Origin: Abditibacteriota bacterium
Lineage (GTDB): Bacteria; Armatimonadota; UBA5829
Assembly (NCBI GenBank): GCA_017552965.1
Contig: JAFZNQ010000039.1
Location: 1-64,000 of the forward strand
DNA length: 64,000 bases
Direction: 5' to 3'
Each line of letters starts with the position of its first letter. Positions within the stretch are counted from its first letter, which is position 1. A program made the position numbers and the translations under genes. This document shows positions 56,202 to 64,000 of this stretch, piece after piece. The notes beneath the pieces were generated by a model. That model did not search any database and was not told where the DNA came from. It was given only the letters and a program-made list of their open reading frames with translations.

Positions 56202-57667
56202 TGAATGCTTCCCTGAACCCTACAGAAATGGCAGTATTTATCCTGTACCTGCTCTTTATGGTCGGTATAGGTATATACTTCTTCTTCAAGAGCAAGGCAG
56301 GCGGAGAAAAGACCTATTTCCTGGGCGGCAGAGCCATGTCCCCCTGGGTAGCGGGCCTCTCCGCCGGCGCGTCGGATATGAGCGCCTGGGTGCTCATGGG
56401 CCTGCCTACCTCCATATACGCCCTGGGTATGGGGCAGATGTGGATCCCCATCGGCCTGGCAGTGGGCTACGCCCTGTCCTGGCTGCTGGAGGCTCCCAGG
56501 CTCCGGAGCTTTTCCATCGTGGCCAATGACTCCGTGACCATCCCCCAGTATCTGACCAACAGGTTCCTGTCCAAGTCCAACGGGCTCCAGGTGCTGTGCG
56601 CCATAGTGTTTCTCATAGCCTACACGGTGTATGCCGCTTCCAGCATGAAGGCCTGCGGCACCCTGTTCCACACCGTGACCGGCATGAACGAGATCACCGC
56701 CATGTACGTGGCCGCCCTCATCATAGTGGGCTACACCTTCATGGGCGGCTTCTCCGCCGTGTGCTGGACCGACTTCTTCCAGGCTCTGCTGATACTGGCC
56801 GCCATGATGTTCGTGCCCATCGCCGCCATGTCCATGGTAGATTTTTCCGCCTCCCAGTCCATAGCAGGCGAAGACTACTGGAACATGTTTGCCAGCTGGA
56901 AGGACATAGTCTCCGGTCTGGCCTGGGGCCTGGGCTACTTTGGCATGCCTCACATCATCATCAGATTTATGTCCCTGAAGAGCCAGAAGGGTATGAAAAA
57001 GGCTGCCGCCGTGGGTATATCCTGGACCACCCTCATAGTGATATTTGCCGCCGTCATAGGCATCTGCGGCCGCCTGTATCTGGGCTACGATGAGCAGATA
57101 GAGAGCAACTCGGTGGTCTTCATAGTCATGGTCCGCAGGATGTTCCCGGCCATCATCTCCGGCATACTCCTGTCCGCCGTGCTGGCGGCCTCCATGTCCA
57201 CCGCCGACAGCCAGCTGCTGTCCGCCGCCTCCGCCGTGGCCAGCGACGTGTACAAGCCCGTCATTCGCAAGAACAAGATAAGCGACACGGAGATGCTGTG
57301 GGTGGGCAGAGCCCTGGTGCTGCTGGTCTCCCTGGCCGCCATCTACATCGCCGCCAACCCCGAGAGCGGCTCCATCATGTCTCTGGTGTCCAACGCCTGG
57401 GCCGTGTTCGGCTCCGCCTTCGGCCCCGTGATCCTGCTGAGCCTCTTCTGGAAGAGACTCACCTTCGCCGGCGCCTTTGCGGGCATATTCTGCGGCGCTC
57501 TGGCGGACATCTGCTGGATGGTGTTCCTGAACGGGACCGGCATATACGAGCTGATGCCCGGCTTCATAGCCGGACTGGCGGCCTCCGTCATCGCTTCGCT
57601 GGTGAGCCCCAGACCCGACGCTCAGGTGGAGGAGCTGTTTGACAAATCGGTCAATTATCAGGACTGA
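56201..57667 (+). CDS. putP: Sodium/solute symporter, PutP (sodium/proline) type
   Basis: 488 residues, about 13 membrane helices. Hallmarks of the PutP branch of the SSS family: TYFLGGRAMSPWVAGLSAGA followed by SDMSAWVLMGLP (sodium and proline site), SWLLEAPRLRSFS, TIPQYLTNRF and a MSTADSQLLSAASAVASDVY segment in helix 8 (sodium ligand region). It should import proline or a related solute with sodium. The length matches E. coli PutP (~500). Co-expression with an SGNH hydrolase is unusual for putP, so another substrate is possible. Confidence 0.88.
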   Translation: MNASLNPTEMAVFILYLLFMVGIGIYFFFKSKAGGEKTYFLGGRAMSPWVAGLSAGASDMSAWVLMGLPTSIYALGMGQMWIPIGLAVGYALSWLLEAPRLRSFSIVANDSVTIPQYLTNRFLSKSNGLQVLCAIVFLIAYTVYAASSMKACGTLFHTVTGMNEITAMYVAALIIVGYTFMGGFSAVCWTDFFQALLILAAMMFVPIAAMSMVDFSASQSIAGEDYWNMFASWKDIVSGLAWGLGYFGMPHIIIRFMSLKSQKGMKKAAAVGISWTTLIVIFAAVIGICGRLYLGYDEQIESNSVVFIVMVRRMFPAIISGILLSAVLAASMSTADSQLLSAASAVASDVYKPVIRKNKISDTEMLWVGRALVLLVSLAAIYIAANPESGSIMSLVSNAWAVFGSAFGPVILLSLFWKRLTFAGAFAGIFCGALADICWMVFLNGTGIYELMPGFIAGLAASVIASLVSPRPDAQVEELFDKSVNYQD

Positions 57668-57679
57668 GGCCTCCCCGGC

Positions 57680-57748
57680 CGCGGCCCCGCGCGTGAAACA
57701 AACGCCTGCCAAAATATGTATTATAAATGTAGGCTGCGCGGGGCCGCG
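57680..57748. repeat. 13-bp inverted repeat around an AT-rich loop, between putP and aroC
   Basis: Arm CGCGGCCCCGCGC (57680-57692) is perfectly complementary to 57736-57748. The 43-nt loop contains TATTATAAATG. It could be a terminator for putP, an operator, or fold around a promoter for aroC. Confidence 0.6.
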
Positions 57749-57792
57749 TGCTGCGGGCCCTGCGCTGTGACTGTGCAGCGGAGGCATATCCA

Positions 57793-58794
57793 TTGAGCTC
57801 AAATTACGGTAAAAATCTGAAGATCACCCTTTTCGGAGAGGCGAAAGGGCGCGCCGTGGGCGTGGTGATCGACGGTCTTCAGCCGGGCGTCAGGATAGAC
57901 TTTAACGCCATCGACCTGGAGCTGAAGCGCCGAAAGGGAGGCAACCCCCTGACCAGCCCCGCCGACGAGACCGACGTCCCCATGGTGCTGTCCGGCCTCG
58001 AGGACGGCGTCACCTGCGGCACCCCCTTCTGCGCGGCCCTGAGGACCCGGGAGGACTGCGCTCCCGACCCGGAGGGCGGCATACCCCGGGAACACGACAT
58101 ATACAAGGGCTTCAACGGCCTGGTGTCCGGAGGACATCTGTCCGCCAGAGCCGCCGCGGGCATAGTGTTTGCCGGTGCCCTGTGCAAGCAGATACTCAAG
58201 ACCCGGGGCATAGGCATAGGCGCTCACGTGCTGTCCGTGGGCAAGGTCAGGGGAGAGTCCTTTGACAAGACAGACATCAATCCCGGCATGCTCCAGTGCC
58301 TGACCACCGAGAGGATACCTCTCCTGGATCCCTACGTGAGAGAGGCCATGGAGGAAGCCGTGGCGGATGCGGCCCGGCGCAGGACCAGTCTGGGAGGCGT
58401 CATAGAGGCCGCAGTCATAGGTCTTCCCGCCGGTCTTGGGGAGCCCTTTTTTGACAACACCGAGAGCGTGCTGAGCCATCTGCTGTTTGCCATCCCCTCC
58501 GTCAAGGGAGTGGACTTCGGCGGCGGCTTCGGCCTGGCGGAAATGGACGCCCACGAGATAGGGGGCGCCGCCTCCAATCTGTCCGGCGGAGTGGAGGGAG
58601 GCATATCCAACGGCATGCCCCTGATCTGCAGGGCTGCCTTTGCGCCGTCGCTGCCGGACCCGGGAGACCCGGACGCGGACCTGAGCTACGACCCCTGCGC
58701 CGTGCTGAGGGCCTGCCCGGTGGTGGAGGCCATGCTGGCCATCGGCGTGCTGGATATACTCTACAGCAAGCAGGCCAAGACCCCGGCGGGATAG
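57793..58794 (+). CDS. aroC: Chorismate synthase, shortened form
   Basis: 333 residues. TTG start at 57793, 8 bp after GGAGG, gives SSNYGKNLKITLFGEAKGRA, matching the family start (G-x-x-x-x-T-x-F-G-E). The enzyme removes phosphate from EPSP using reduced FMN. Family blocks: LKRRKGGNPLTSPADETD, VLSGLEDGVTCGTPFC, SGGHLSARAAAGIVFAGALCKQ and VDFGGGFGLAEM. The usual RP-x-HAD-x-T stretch between the TxGTP and SxR blocks is absent or replaced by IPREHDIYKGFNGLV, and the protein is ~20-40 residues shorter than common AroC. The rest is intact, so it is probably a divergent functional form. Confidence 0.88.
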   Translation: MSSNYGKNLKITLFGEAKGRAVGVVIDGLQPGVRIDFNAIDLELKRRKGGNPLTSPADETDVPMVLSGLEDGVTCGTPFCAALRTREDCAPDPEGGIPREHDIYKGFNGLVSGGHLSARAAAGIVFAGALCKQILKTRGIGIGAHVLSVGKVRGESFDKTDINPGMLQCLTTERIPLLDPYVREAMEEAVADAARRRTSLGGVIEAAVIGLPAGLGEPFFDNTESVLSHLLFAIPSVKGVDFGGGFGLAEMDAHEIGGAASNLSGGVEGGISNGMPLICRAAFAPSLPDPGDPDADLSYDPCAVLRACPVVEAMLAIGVLDILYSKQAKTPAG

Positions 58795-58831
58795 GCTCCG
58801 GGGGCGTTTTGGCGATTTTTTCGCAAAAGGC

Positions 58832-58860
58832 TTGATTATTTTTTCCTGTAGTGGTATCAT
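58832..58860 (+). promoter_or_regulatory. Promoter of tRNA-Pro
   Basis: TTGATT (58832-58837), 17 bp, TATCAT (58855-58860), 18 bp before the tRNA. Confidence 0.65.
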
Positions 58861-58878
58861 AATATATGCAGGACCAAT

Positions 58879-58955
58879 CGGGAAGTAGCGCAGTTTGGTA
58901 GCGCACTTGAATGGGGTTCAAGGGGCCGCAGGTTCAAATCCTGTCTTCCCGACCA
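58879..58955 (+). tRNA. tRNA-Pro (GGG)
   Basis: 77 nt with encoded CCA. The acceptor CGGGAAG pairs with CTTCCCG; the anticodon stem CTTGA/TCAAG encloses ATGGGGT, anticodon GGG. T-arm GCAGGTTCAAATCCTGT. Confidence 0.92.
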
Positions 58956-58965
58956 GCTTTTATAT

Positions 58966-58994
58966 TGCATTCCGTCAGGGAATGCATATTTTTT
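58966..58994 (+). terminator. Terminator of tRNA-Pro
   Basis: 8-bp perfect stem (TGCATTCC/GGAATGCA), GTCAG loop, then TATTTTTT. It ends 16 bp before the next gene. Confidence 0.75.
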
Positions 58995-59009
58995 ATCTGC
59001 AGGTATGCT

Positions 59010-59591
59010 ATGCTTTTCTTAGACAGCGAGGCCATGCTCCGCAAGGCCCGGGCTCTGTACCTGAGCGGCTGCACCCATACGGCCGTGGGGCTCCTGGGCA
59101 GGATATTGCAGTATGACAGGGAGGACCCGGAGGTCTATTTTCTCCGGGGCTGCTGCTACAGTCAGATGGCCGATTTCCCCTCGGCCCTGGAGGACTTTGA
59201 CAGCTGTCTCCGGCTGGACCCCTCCGACCCGGAGGCCCATCTGGAGAAGGGCAACGTCCACCAGTATATGGGGGACAGGGACAAGGCCATAGAGTGCTAC
59301 GAGACCGCCCAGGCTCTGGACCCCTTTTGCTCCAACGCCGTGTACAATCTGGGCAGCATGTATCTGGACGCCGGCGACCTGCCGGAGGCGGCGGACTGTT
59401 TTCTGCGGGTGGCCCAGCTCAGGCCCTGGGACGTGGACTCCCTCAACAATCTGGCCGTCTGCTACGCCTCCATGGGGCGGGAGGAGGAGGCCAGGAGCAT
59501 TCTGGAGCGGGCCGTGACCATCGATCAGGATCACGAGGACGCGCCGGTGAACCTGCATATCCTGGAGCGCCGCGGCGCCGGCAGGCCCTGA
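59010..59591 (+). CDS. Tetratricopeptide-repeat protein
   Basis: 193 residues from ATG 59010 (AGG 7 bp upstream); earlier in-frame codons lie inside the tRNA-Pro region. About five TPR units are visible: [80 protein letters not shown] and [19 protein letters not shown]. They follow the W/L/G/Y/A/F/A/P pattern. No signal peptide or catalytic domain, so it is likely a cytoplasmic scaffold. No gene-specific role can be read. Confidence 0.88.
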   Translation: MLFLDSEAMLRKARALYLSGCTHTAVGLLGRILQYDREDPEVYFLRGCCYSQMADFPSALEDFDSCLRLDPSDPEAHLEKGNVHQYMGDRDKAIECYETAQALDPFCSNAVYNLGSMYLDAGDLPEAADCFLRVAQLRPWDVDSLNNLAVCYASMGREEEARSILERAVTIDQDHEDAPVNLHILERRGAGRP

Positions 59592-59676
59592 TGAATACTT
59601 TTTGGATTTGTGATATAATAGTATATGTATATCTTCTTATATAGGACAGAGTTTACAGAACAACCGGAGTAAGAAT

Positions 59677-62334
59677 ATGTTGACAAGCAATGACGTGCGT
59701 TCCGCCTATCTGAAGTTCTTTGAGAGCAAGGGCAGCCTTATCCTGCCCAGCGACAGCCTGGTGCCGGATGATTCCTCCCTGCTGTTTACTTCGGCGGGCA
59801 TGGTGCAGTTCAAGCCCTATTTCATGGGCGAAAAAAAGCCTCCCTGCGGAAGGGTGACCACTTCCCAGAAGTGCATGCGCACCGACGATATCGAAGAGGT
59901 GGGCGACGCCGTACATCACACCTTTTTTGAGATGCTGGGCAATTTCAGCTTCGGCGATTATTTCAAGAGAGAAGCCATCAGCTGGGCCTGGGAGTTCCTG
60001 ACCGAGGTGCTCAACGTGGATCCGGACCGCCTGTGGACCACCGTGTATAAGGATGACAACGAAGCCTATGACATGTGGCACAAGGGCATAGGCTTTCCCG
60101 CCGACAAGATAGTCAGGGCCGGCGCCCACACCAACTACTGGCCTGCCGACGCTCCGGCCAAGGGCCCCAACGGCGTGTGCGGCCCCTGCAACGAAATATA
60201 TCTGGACGTCAACCCGGAGCAGGGCAGACCCGAGGACCCCGCCTGGTCCATAGCCCACGATTCCAACCGCTTTGTGGAGATCTGGAATCTGGTGTTCACC
60301 CAGTTTGACCGGCAGGACGGCGGCGAGCTGGTGCCGCTGCCCTTCAGAAACATAGACACGGGCATGGGCCTGGAACGGGCCACCGCCGTGCTGAACGGCT
60401 TTACCTCCAACTATGACACGGACCTCTTCGTGCCCATCATCAGGCAGATCGAGCTCCTGTGCGGCAGAAAATACAAGAACGGCGATCCTCAGGACGACAG
60501 GTGCTTCCGGGTCATCAGCGACCACATCAGGAGCGCCGTGTTTGCCATGTCCGACGGCGTCATGCCCTCCAATGCGGGACGGGGCTACGTGCTCCGCCGG
60601 CTCATACGCAACGCCGTCCTCAAGGGCCGCAGGCTGGGCCTCAACGAAAACTTTATGACAGGCATGATATCCTGCGTGGTGGACAAGATGGGCTCCGTGT
60701 ATCCCGAGCTGGTGGAGCGCTCCTCCTTCGCAGAGAGCGTCATGAGCGCCGAGGAAGAAAAATTCCGCTCTACCCTGGAGTCCGGCATGCAGAAGCTGGA
60801 GGACGCCCTTCGGGACGTGAAGGCTCAGGGCGGCGACGTCATCAGCGGCCAGACTGCCTTCAGCCTCTACGACACCTACGGCTTCCCTCTGGAGATCACC
60901 ATCGACGTGTGCCGGGAGGAAGGCATACGGGTGGATACGGACGGCTTTGACGAAGCCATGAACGAGCAGAAGACCAGAGGCAAGGACAGCGGCAACTTCT
61001 CCGAGGTCATGGGAGCCCAGACCGAAAAATACATCCGGGACCTGGAAGGCCAGGGCGTGGGCAAGACCGTGTTTACGGGCTATGACACCCTCCATGACGA
61101 CTCCATCGTCACAGGCATCGTCAGGGACGGCGTGTGCGTGGAGGAGGCTGTGGCCGGCGACGAGGTCCTCATAGTCTGCGCCAAGACTCCCTTCTACGGC
61201 GAGATGGGCGGACAGGTGGGCGACAAGGGTGTCATGAAGACGGACACCGCTTCCGTGGAGGTCTATGACACCAAGAGAGACTCCGGCTATTTTCTCCACT
61301 ACTGCAGGATCACCAAGGGAGCCATCCCTCTGGGCAGCAAGGTGAGCCTGTCCGTGTCCGCCAGATTCAGGATGGACATAGAGCGCAACCACTCGGCCAC
61401 CCATATCCTCCATTCGGCCATACAGTCCGTGTTCGGCGAGCACGCAGTGCAGGCGGGCTCCTACGTGTCCGATTCGCGGCTGCGCTTTGACTACTCCCAT
61501 TTTGCCGCTCCCACTCCCGCCGAGCTCATCAAGATCGAAAACATAGTGAACGAGGCCATCCTGTCCGACATGAAGGTGTCCACGGTGGAGACCTCCATTT
61601 CCAAGGCCAGAGAGCTGGGAGCCAAGGCTCTCTTCGGAGAGAAATACGGCGACACGGTCAGAGTGGTGGATATATTCGGCATGTCCAAGGAGTTCTGCGG
61701 CGGGACCCACGTCAAGCATTCCGCTCAGATCGGCCTCTTCAAGATAGTGTCCGAGAGCTCCGTGGGCGCCGGAGTGCGCAGAGTGGAGGCTGTCACAGGC
61801 CGCTACGTGCTGGATTATCTCAGGGAAGCCGACGCCAGGCTGCAGGAAATAGCCTCCGTCACCAACAGCCAGCTCCAGGACGTGGTCAACTCGGTCAGGA
61901 GGCTCTCCGACGCCAACAAAGAGCTCACCGACCAGCTGGAGGCCACCAAGGAAAAGGCTGTCATAGGCAAGATACAGGATCTCATAGTCAGGACCGAGGT
62001 GGTGGGAGATACCAGATATCTGGGCGCCTACATAGAGACCCAGGACGTCTCCGCCGTGAAGATGATGGCCGACTCCGTCATAGAGCGTATGAAGAGCGGC
62101 TGCGTCCTGATAGGCGGCTACACCGAGGGCAAGATAGTATTTGTGGCCAAGGCCACCGACGACCTGGTGGCCAGAGGCATCCACTGCGGCAAGCTCATCA
62201 GGGTGGCTGCCACAGCCACCGGCGGCAAGGGCGGCGGCAAGCCCGATTTTGCCCAGGGCGGCGGCAAGGATACCTCCAAACTGGAGGAAGCCTTTGCCAA
62301 GGCCAGAGAAGCCTTCGGAGAGCAGCTGAAATAA
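59677..62334 (+). CDS. alaS: Alanyl-tRNA synthetase
   Basis: 885 residues, ATG 59677 after GGAG. Class II synthetase: the catalytic core starts RSAYLKFFESKGS and has FTSAGMVQFKPYFMG, TSQKCMRTDDIEEVG, THHTFFEMLGNFSFG-type and GMGLERATAVLNG motifs. The editing domain has NHSATHILHSA (His572, His576) and CGGTHVKHSAQIG (Cys674, His678), the zinc site. The C-terminal coiled and DHHA1-like domain ends GGGKPDFAQGGGKDTSKLEE, the usual glycine-rich C-Ala motif. Length is normal. A TATAAT at 59614-59619 may be its promoter. Confidence 0.97.
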   Translation: MLTSNDVRSAYLKFFESKGSLILPSDSLVPDDSSLLFTSAGMVQFKPYFMGEKKPPCGRVTTSQKCMRTDDIEEVGDAVHHTFFEMLGNFSFGDYFKREAISWAWEFLTEVLNVDPDRLWTTVYKDDNEAYDMWHKGIGFPADKIVRAGAHTNYWPADAPAKGPNGVCGPCNEIYLDVNPEQGRPEDPAWSIAHDSNRFVEIWNLVFTQFDRQDGGELVPLPFRNIDTGMGLERATAVLNGFTSNYDTDLFVPIIRQIELLCGRKYKNGDPQDDRCFRVISDHIRSAVFAMSDGVMPSNAGRGYVLRRLIRNAVLKGRRLGLNENFMTGMISCVVDKMGSVYPELVERSSFAESVMSAEEEKFRSTLESGMQKLEDALRDVKAQGGDVISGQTAFSLYDTYGFPLEITIDVCREEGIRVDTDGFDEAMNEQKTRGKDSGNFSEVMGAQTEKYIRDLEGQGVGKTVFTGYDTLHDDSIVTGIVRDGVCVEEAVAGDEVLIVCAKTPFYGEMGGQVGDKGVMKTDTASVEVYDTKRDSGYFLHYCRITKGAIPLGSKVSLSVSARFRMDIERNHSATHILHSAIQSVFGEHAVQAGSYVSDSRLRFDYSHFAAPTPAELIKIENIVNEAILSDMKVSTVETSISKARELGAKALFGEKYGDTVRVVDIFGMSKEFCGGTHVKHSAQIGLFKIVSESSVGAGVRRVEAVTGRYVLDYLREADARLQEIASVTNSQLQDVVNSVRRLSDANKELTDQLEATKEKAVIGKIQDLIVRTEVVGDTRYLGAYIETQDVSAVKMMADSVIERMKSGCVLIGGYTEGKIVFVAKATDDLVARGIHCGKLIRVAATATGGKGGGKPDFAQGGGKDTSKLEEAFAKAREAFGEQLK

Positions 62335-62347
62335 ATACCTCCGGCCT

Positions 62348-62761
62348 ATGAAAAGACTGCTGGCTCTGGATATAGGAGACGCCCGGGTGGGCGTCGCCGT
62401 GTGCCTCAATCCTCTGGGGATAGTGTCGCCTCACTCCGTGCTCGAGAGGACCAGGAGCATCAAGGCCGACGTGAGGCAGATAGAGGCCATCGTCCGGGAA
62501 AACCGCATAGACAAGGTGATCATAGGCCTGCCGTCGGGGCCGGATTCGGAGCAGGCAGTGAAAAACAGCGAGCTGGCCGACAGGCTCATGCGCCGCAGCG
62601 ATTTTCCGCCCTGCCAGTACTGGAACGAGGACTTTAGCTCGGCGGACGCCGAGGAAGAGCTGAAGGCCATGGGCAGGAGCAGGCAGAAGAGGCGGCAGGT
62701 GATAGACCGGTCGGCAGCGGTGCTGATACTGGAAAGCTATATAAGGTGTGAAGAACTATAA
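62348..62761 (+). CDS. ruvX: RuvX/YqgF family resolvase-fold nuclease
   Basis: 137 residues, ATG 62348, 13 bp after alaS. RNase H-like fold with the start RLLALDIGDARVGVAV (first catalytic Asp), central DKVIIGLPSGPDSEQA and FPPCQYWNEDFSSADAEEEL (second acid residue region), and RSAAVLILESYI (third Asp is replaced by the ID-x-x-AA context VIDRSAAVLIL). This family processes rRNA 5' ends and may resolve junctions. The alaS-ruvX-mltG order is a widespread bacterial cluster. Confidence 0.93.
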   Translation: MKRLLALDIGDARVGVAVCLNPLGIVSPHSVLERTRSIKADVRQIEAIVRENRIDKVIIGLPSGPDSEQAVKNSELADRLMRRSDFPPCQYWNEDFSSADAEEELKAMGRSRQKRRQVIDRSAAVLILESYIRCEEL

Positions 62762-63774
62762 TGTGGGGTCAAAAGCACGTGCGGACCGTGATGGTCATCC
62801 TGGTGGCCGTGGTCGGATACCTGTGGTATCAGTGTCTCCCTCCCTCGCTGTCCGATGAGGTGGTGTTTATCACCATTCCCAAGGGGTCCACTCTGTCTCA
62901 GGCTGCCTCGCAGCTGAAGTCGGCGGGCATCATACGCAGCGATACGGCTCTGAAGCTCTATATGAGGCTGAAGGGCCTCGCGGACGATGTCAAGCCCGGG
63001 ACCCACAGGTTTTACCGGCGGCTGCCCGTGGCGGGCATATCGGCGGAGCTGGTGAGGAGCACCCGGGACAGCTCGGTGATCACGGTGCCCGAGGGCTTTA
63101 CCATCGCCCAGATCCAGAACAGATACAACCTGCTCAAGGAAAAGACGGGGGACAGGTTCTGCTATCTCACCCTGAACGTGCCCGTGGGCTCCGTGTCCTT
63201 TATCCCTTCGGATTCCATGGAGGGCTATCTGTTCCCGGACACCTATCCCATAGCGGAAGAGGACGAGATGGGGCTCATCAGGCAGATGACCTCCAACTTC
63301 GAGCGCAAGGTCATCCTGAACTACCGGGAGGAGATAGCCGCGGCTGGAGAAAAGTATTTTCACGAGTCCGACTTCTATGAGGCCCTCTACAAGATAGTGA
63401 CCGTGGCGTCCCTCATAGAGAGGGAGGCCAAAGTCCCGTCGGAAAGGCCCATCATCGCGTCGGTCATATACAACAGGCTGGAAAAGGGCATGCGTCTCCA
63501 GATAGACGCCACCGTGAGCTACGTGCCCGGCAGGAGCACGAACAACAAAGAAAAGACCACCCTGAGCGACACGAAAAAGAAGACCGAATACAACACCTAC
63601 CGGATAGACGGGCTGCCGGCGGGCCCCATCTGCAACCCGGGGCTGGAGTGCATCAGGGCCGCCTTTGAGCCTGCCCGGACCGATTATCTCTACTACGTGG
63701 CCCGCAAGGACGGGTCCCACGTCTTTACCCGCTCCTTCGCCGAGCACAAGAAGGAAAAGGCCCGGGTCAAATGA
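62761..63774 (+). CDS. mltG: Endolytic murein transglycosylase MltG
   Basis: 337 residues. Its ATG overlaps the RuvX stop (TAATG). One N-terminal membrane helix (VMVILVAVVGYLWYQC) precedes a LysM-like segment (ITIPKGSTLSQAASQLKSAG). The YceG/MltG catalytic domain contains VPEGFTIAQIQNRY, GYLFPDTYPIAEED, the catalytic Glu in VASLIEREAKVPSERP, IYNRLEKGMRLQIDATVSY and NTYRIDGLPAGPICNPG. It cuts nascent glycan strands, setting their length. The usual S-P-Y-N-T-Y motif is T-E-Y-N-T-Y here. Confidence 0.94.
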   Translation: MWGQKHVRTVMVILVAVVGYLWYQCLPPSLSDEVVFITIPKGSTLSQAASQLKSAGIIRSDTALKLYMRLKGLADDVKPGTHRFYRRLPVAGISAELVRSTRDSSVITVPEGFTIAQIQNRYNLLKEKTGDRFCYLTLNVPVGSVSFIPSDSMEGYLFPDTYPIAEEDEMGLIRQMTSNFERKVILNYREEIAAAGEKYFHESDFYEALYKIVTVASLIEREAKVPSERPIIASVIYNRLEKGMRLQIDATVSYVPGRSTNNKEKTTLSDTKKKTEYNTYRIDGLPAGPICNPGLECIRAAFEPARTDYLYYVARKDGSHVFTRSFAEHKKEKARVK

Positions 63775-64000
63775 AGGGTCCTCTCAAAGCCTTTGCGCAG
63801 TGGCTCAGGCCCGATATGTGGGCGGAGCGGGTGTCCGACCTGACGCCCGGCCTGCTGGAAGAGCGGGGGATAAAGGCGATCATACTGGATCTGGACAACA
63901 CCCTGCTGCCCTGGAAGAGCGACCGGGTCCCGGAGGAAAACCTGCGTTGGGCCGAGGGTCTCCGGCGGGAGGGCATCAAAATATTCGTGCTGTCCAACAC
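63771..64000 (+). CDS. HAD-superfamily phosphatase of the YqeG type, 5' part
   Basis: 76 codons are present; the gene runs off the right edge. ATG 63771 overlaps the mltG stop (ATGA). The motif AIILDLDNTLLPWKS is the YqeG/HAD-IIIA nucleophile loop (Asp nucleophile, DxDNT), and IKIFVLSN is motif II. YqeG-type phosphatases are near mltG-ruvX in many genomes; some dephosphorylate phosphatidylglycerophosphate. Confidence 0.85.
   Translation, partial: MKGPLKAFAQWLRPDMWAERVSDLTPGLLEERGIKAIILDLDNTLLPWKSDRVPEENLRWAEGLRREGIKIFVLSN

Overview
The window looks like a chromosome segment of an uncultured diderm bacterium, probably anaerobic or gut-associated. The evidence is a lipid A acyltransferase tail at the left edge (LpxL/HtrB type), many Sec or lipoprotein signal peptides, several plant-glycan enzymes and an MltG/RuvX/AlaS block. 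Coding sequence is GC-rich, with frequent ATA (Ile) and AGG/CGG (Arg) codons. Intergenic regions carry near-consensus sigma70 promoters (TTGACA, 17 bp, TATAAT). The gene mix (URO-D-like protein, GHL10, Gfo/Idh/MocA, GH78, many metallophosphoesterases) recalls Armatimonadota/Abditibacteriota or PVC-type MAGs, but I cannot fix the phylum from sequence alone.

Layout. 0-3.8 kb: lpxL tail, a very acidic small protein, a URO-D-family protein and a lipoprotein with a glycosidase-like fold. 3.8-12.1 kb: an accessory region made of three tandem copies of one cassette (dispersed repeat, promoter, leader hairpin, secreted transglutaminase-like protein, secreted companion protein, terminator). Only the third transglutaminase-like gene is intact; the first has a 1.3-kb internal deletion and the second is a C-terminal remnant. 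Spacers are full of perfect palindromes. 12.5-19.6 kb: two GH78 alpha-L-rhamnosidases and two related secreted proteins. 19.6-23.6 kb (minus): three metallophosphoesterases and a Gfo/Idh/MocA oxidoreductase. 23.7-27.2 kb: tRNA-Leu, a nucleosidase, dnaA (no origin seen beside it) and argJ. 27.2-29.1 kb (minus): two GT2 glycosyltransferases. 29.2-38.3 kb: a long collinear set (DUF805-like membrane protein, nnrD, GHL10-like protein, four tandem secreted metallophosphoesterases, glycerate kinase). 38.4-43.9 kb: alr, ald and leuS. 44.0-45.0 kb: six tandem genes for 30-34-residue acidic peptides with one shared leader-like N-terminus and six different C-termini. 45.0-50.4 kb: a histidine phosphatase, then a minus-strand coupled operon of ABC exporter, secreted clan GH-A glycosidase and M24 peptidase. 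50.5-64 kb: tRNA-Glu, tRNA-Met, a DMT permease, RluD-type synthase, MrfA-like helicase, SGNH hydrolase, PutP, aroC, tRNA-Pro, TPR protein, alaS, ruvX, mltG and the start of a YqeG-type phosphatase.

The best candidate for an undescribed system is the peptide array at 44.1-45.0 kb. Its leader is conserved at the protein level despite many synonymous changes, while the C-terminal segments vary and lack Cys, Lys and Arg. Next come the triplicated transglutaminase/companion cassette, whose companion proteins share a C-terminal amphipathic tail, and two families of intergenic palindromes in which stems have been replaced while base pairing is kept.
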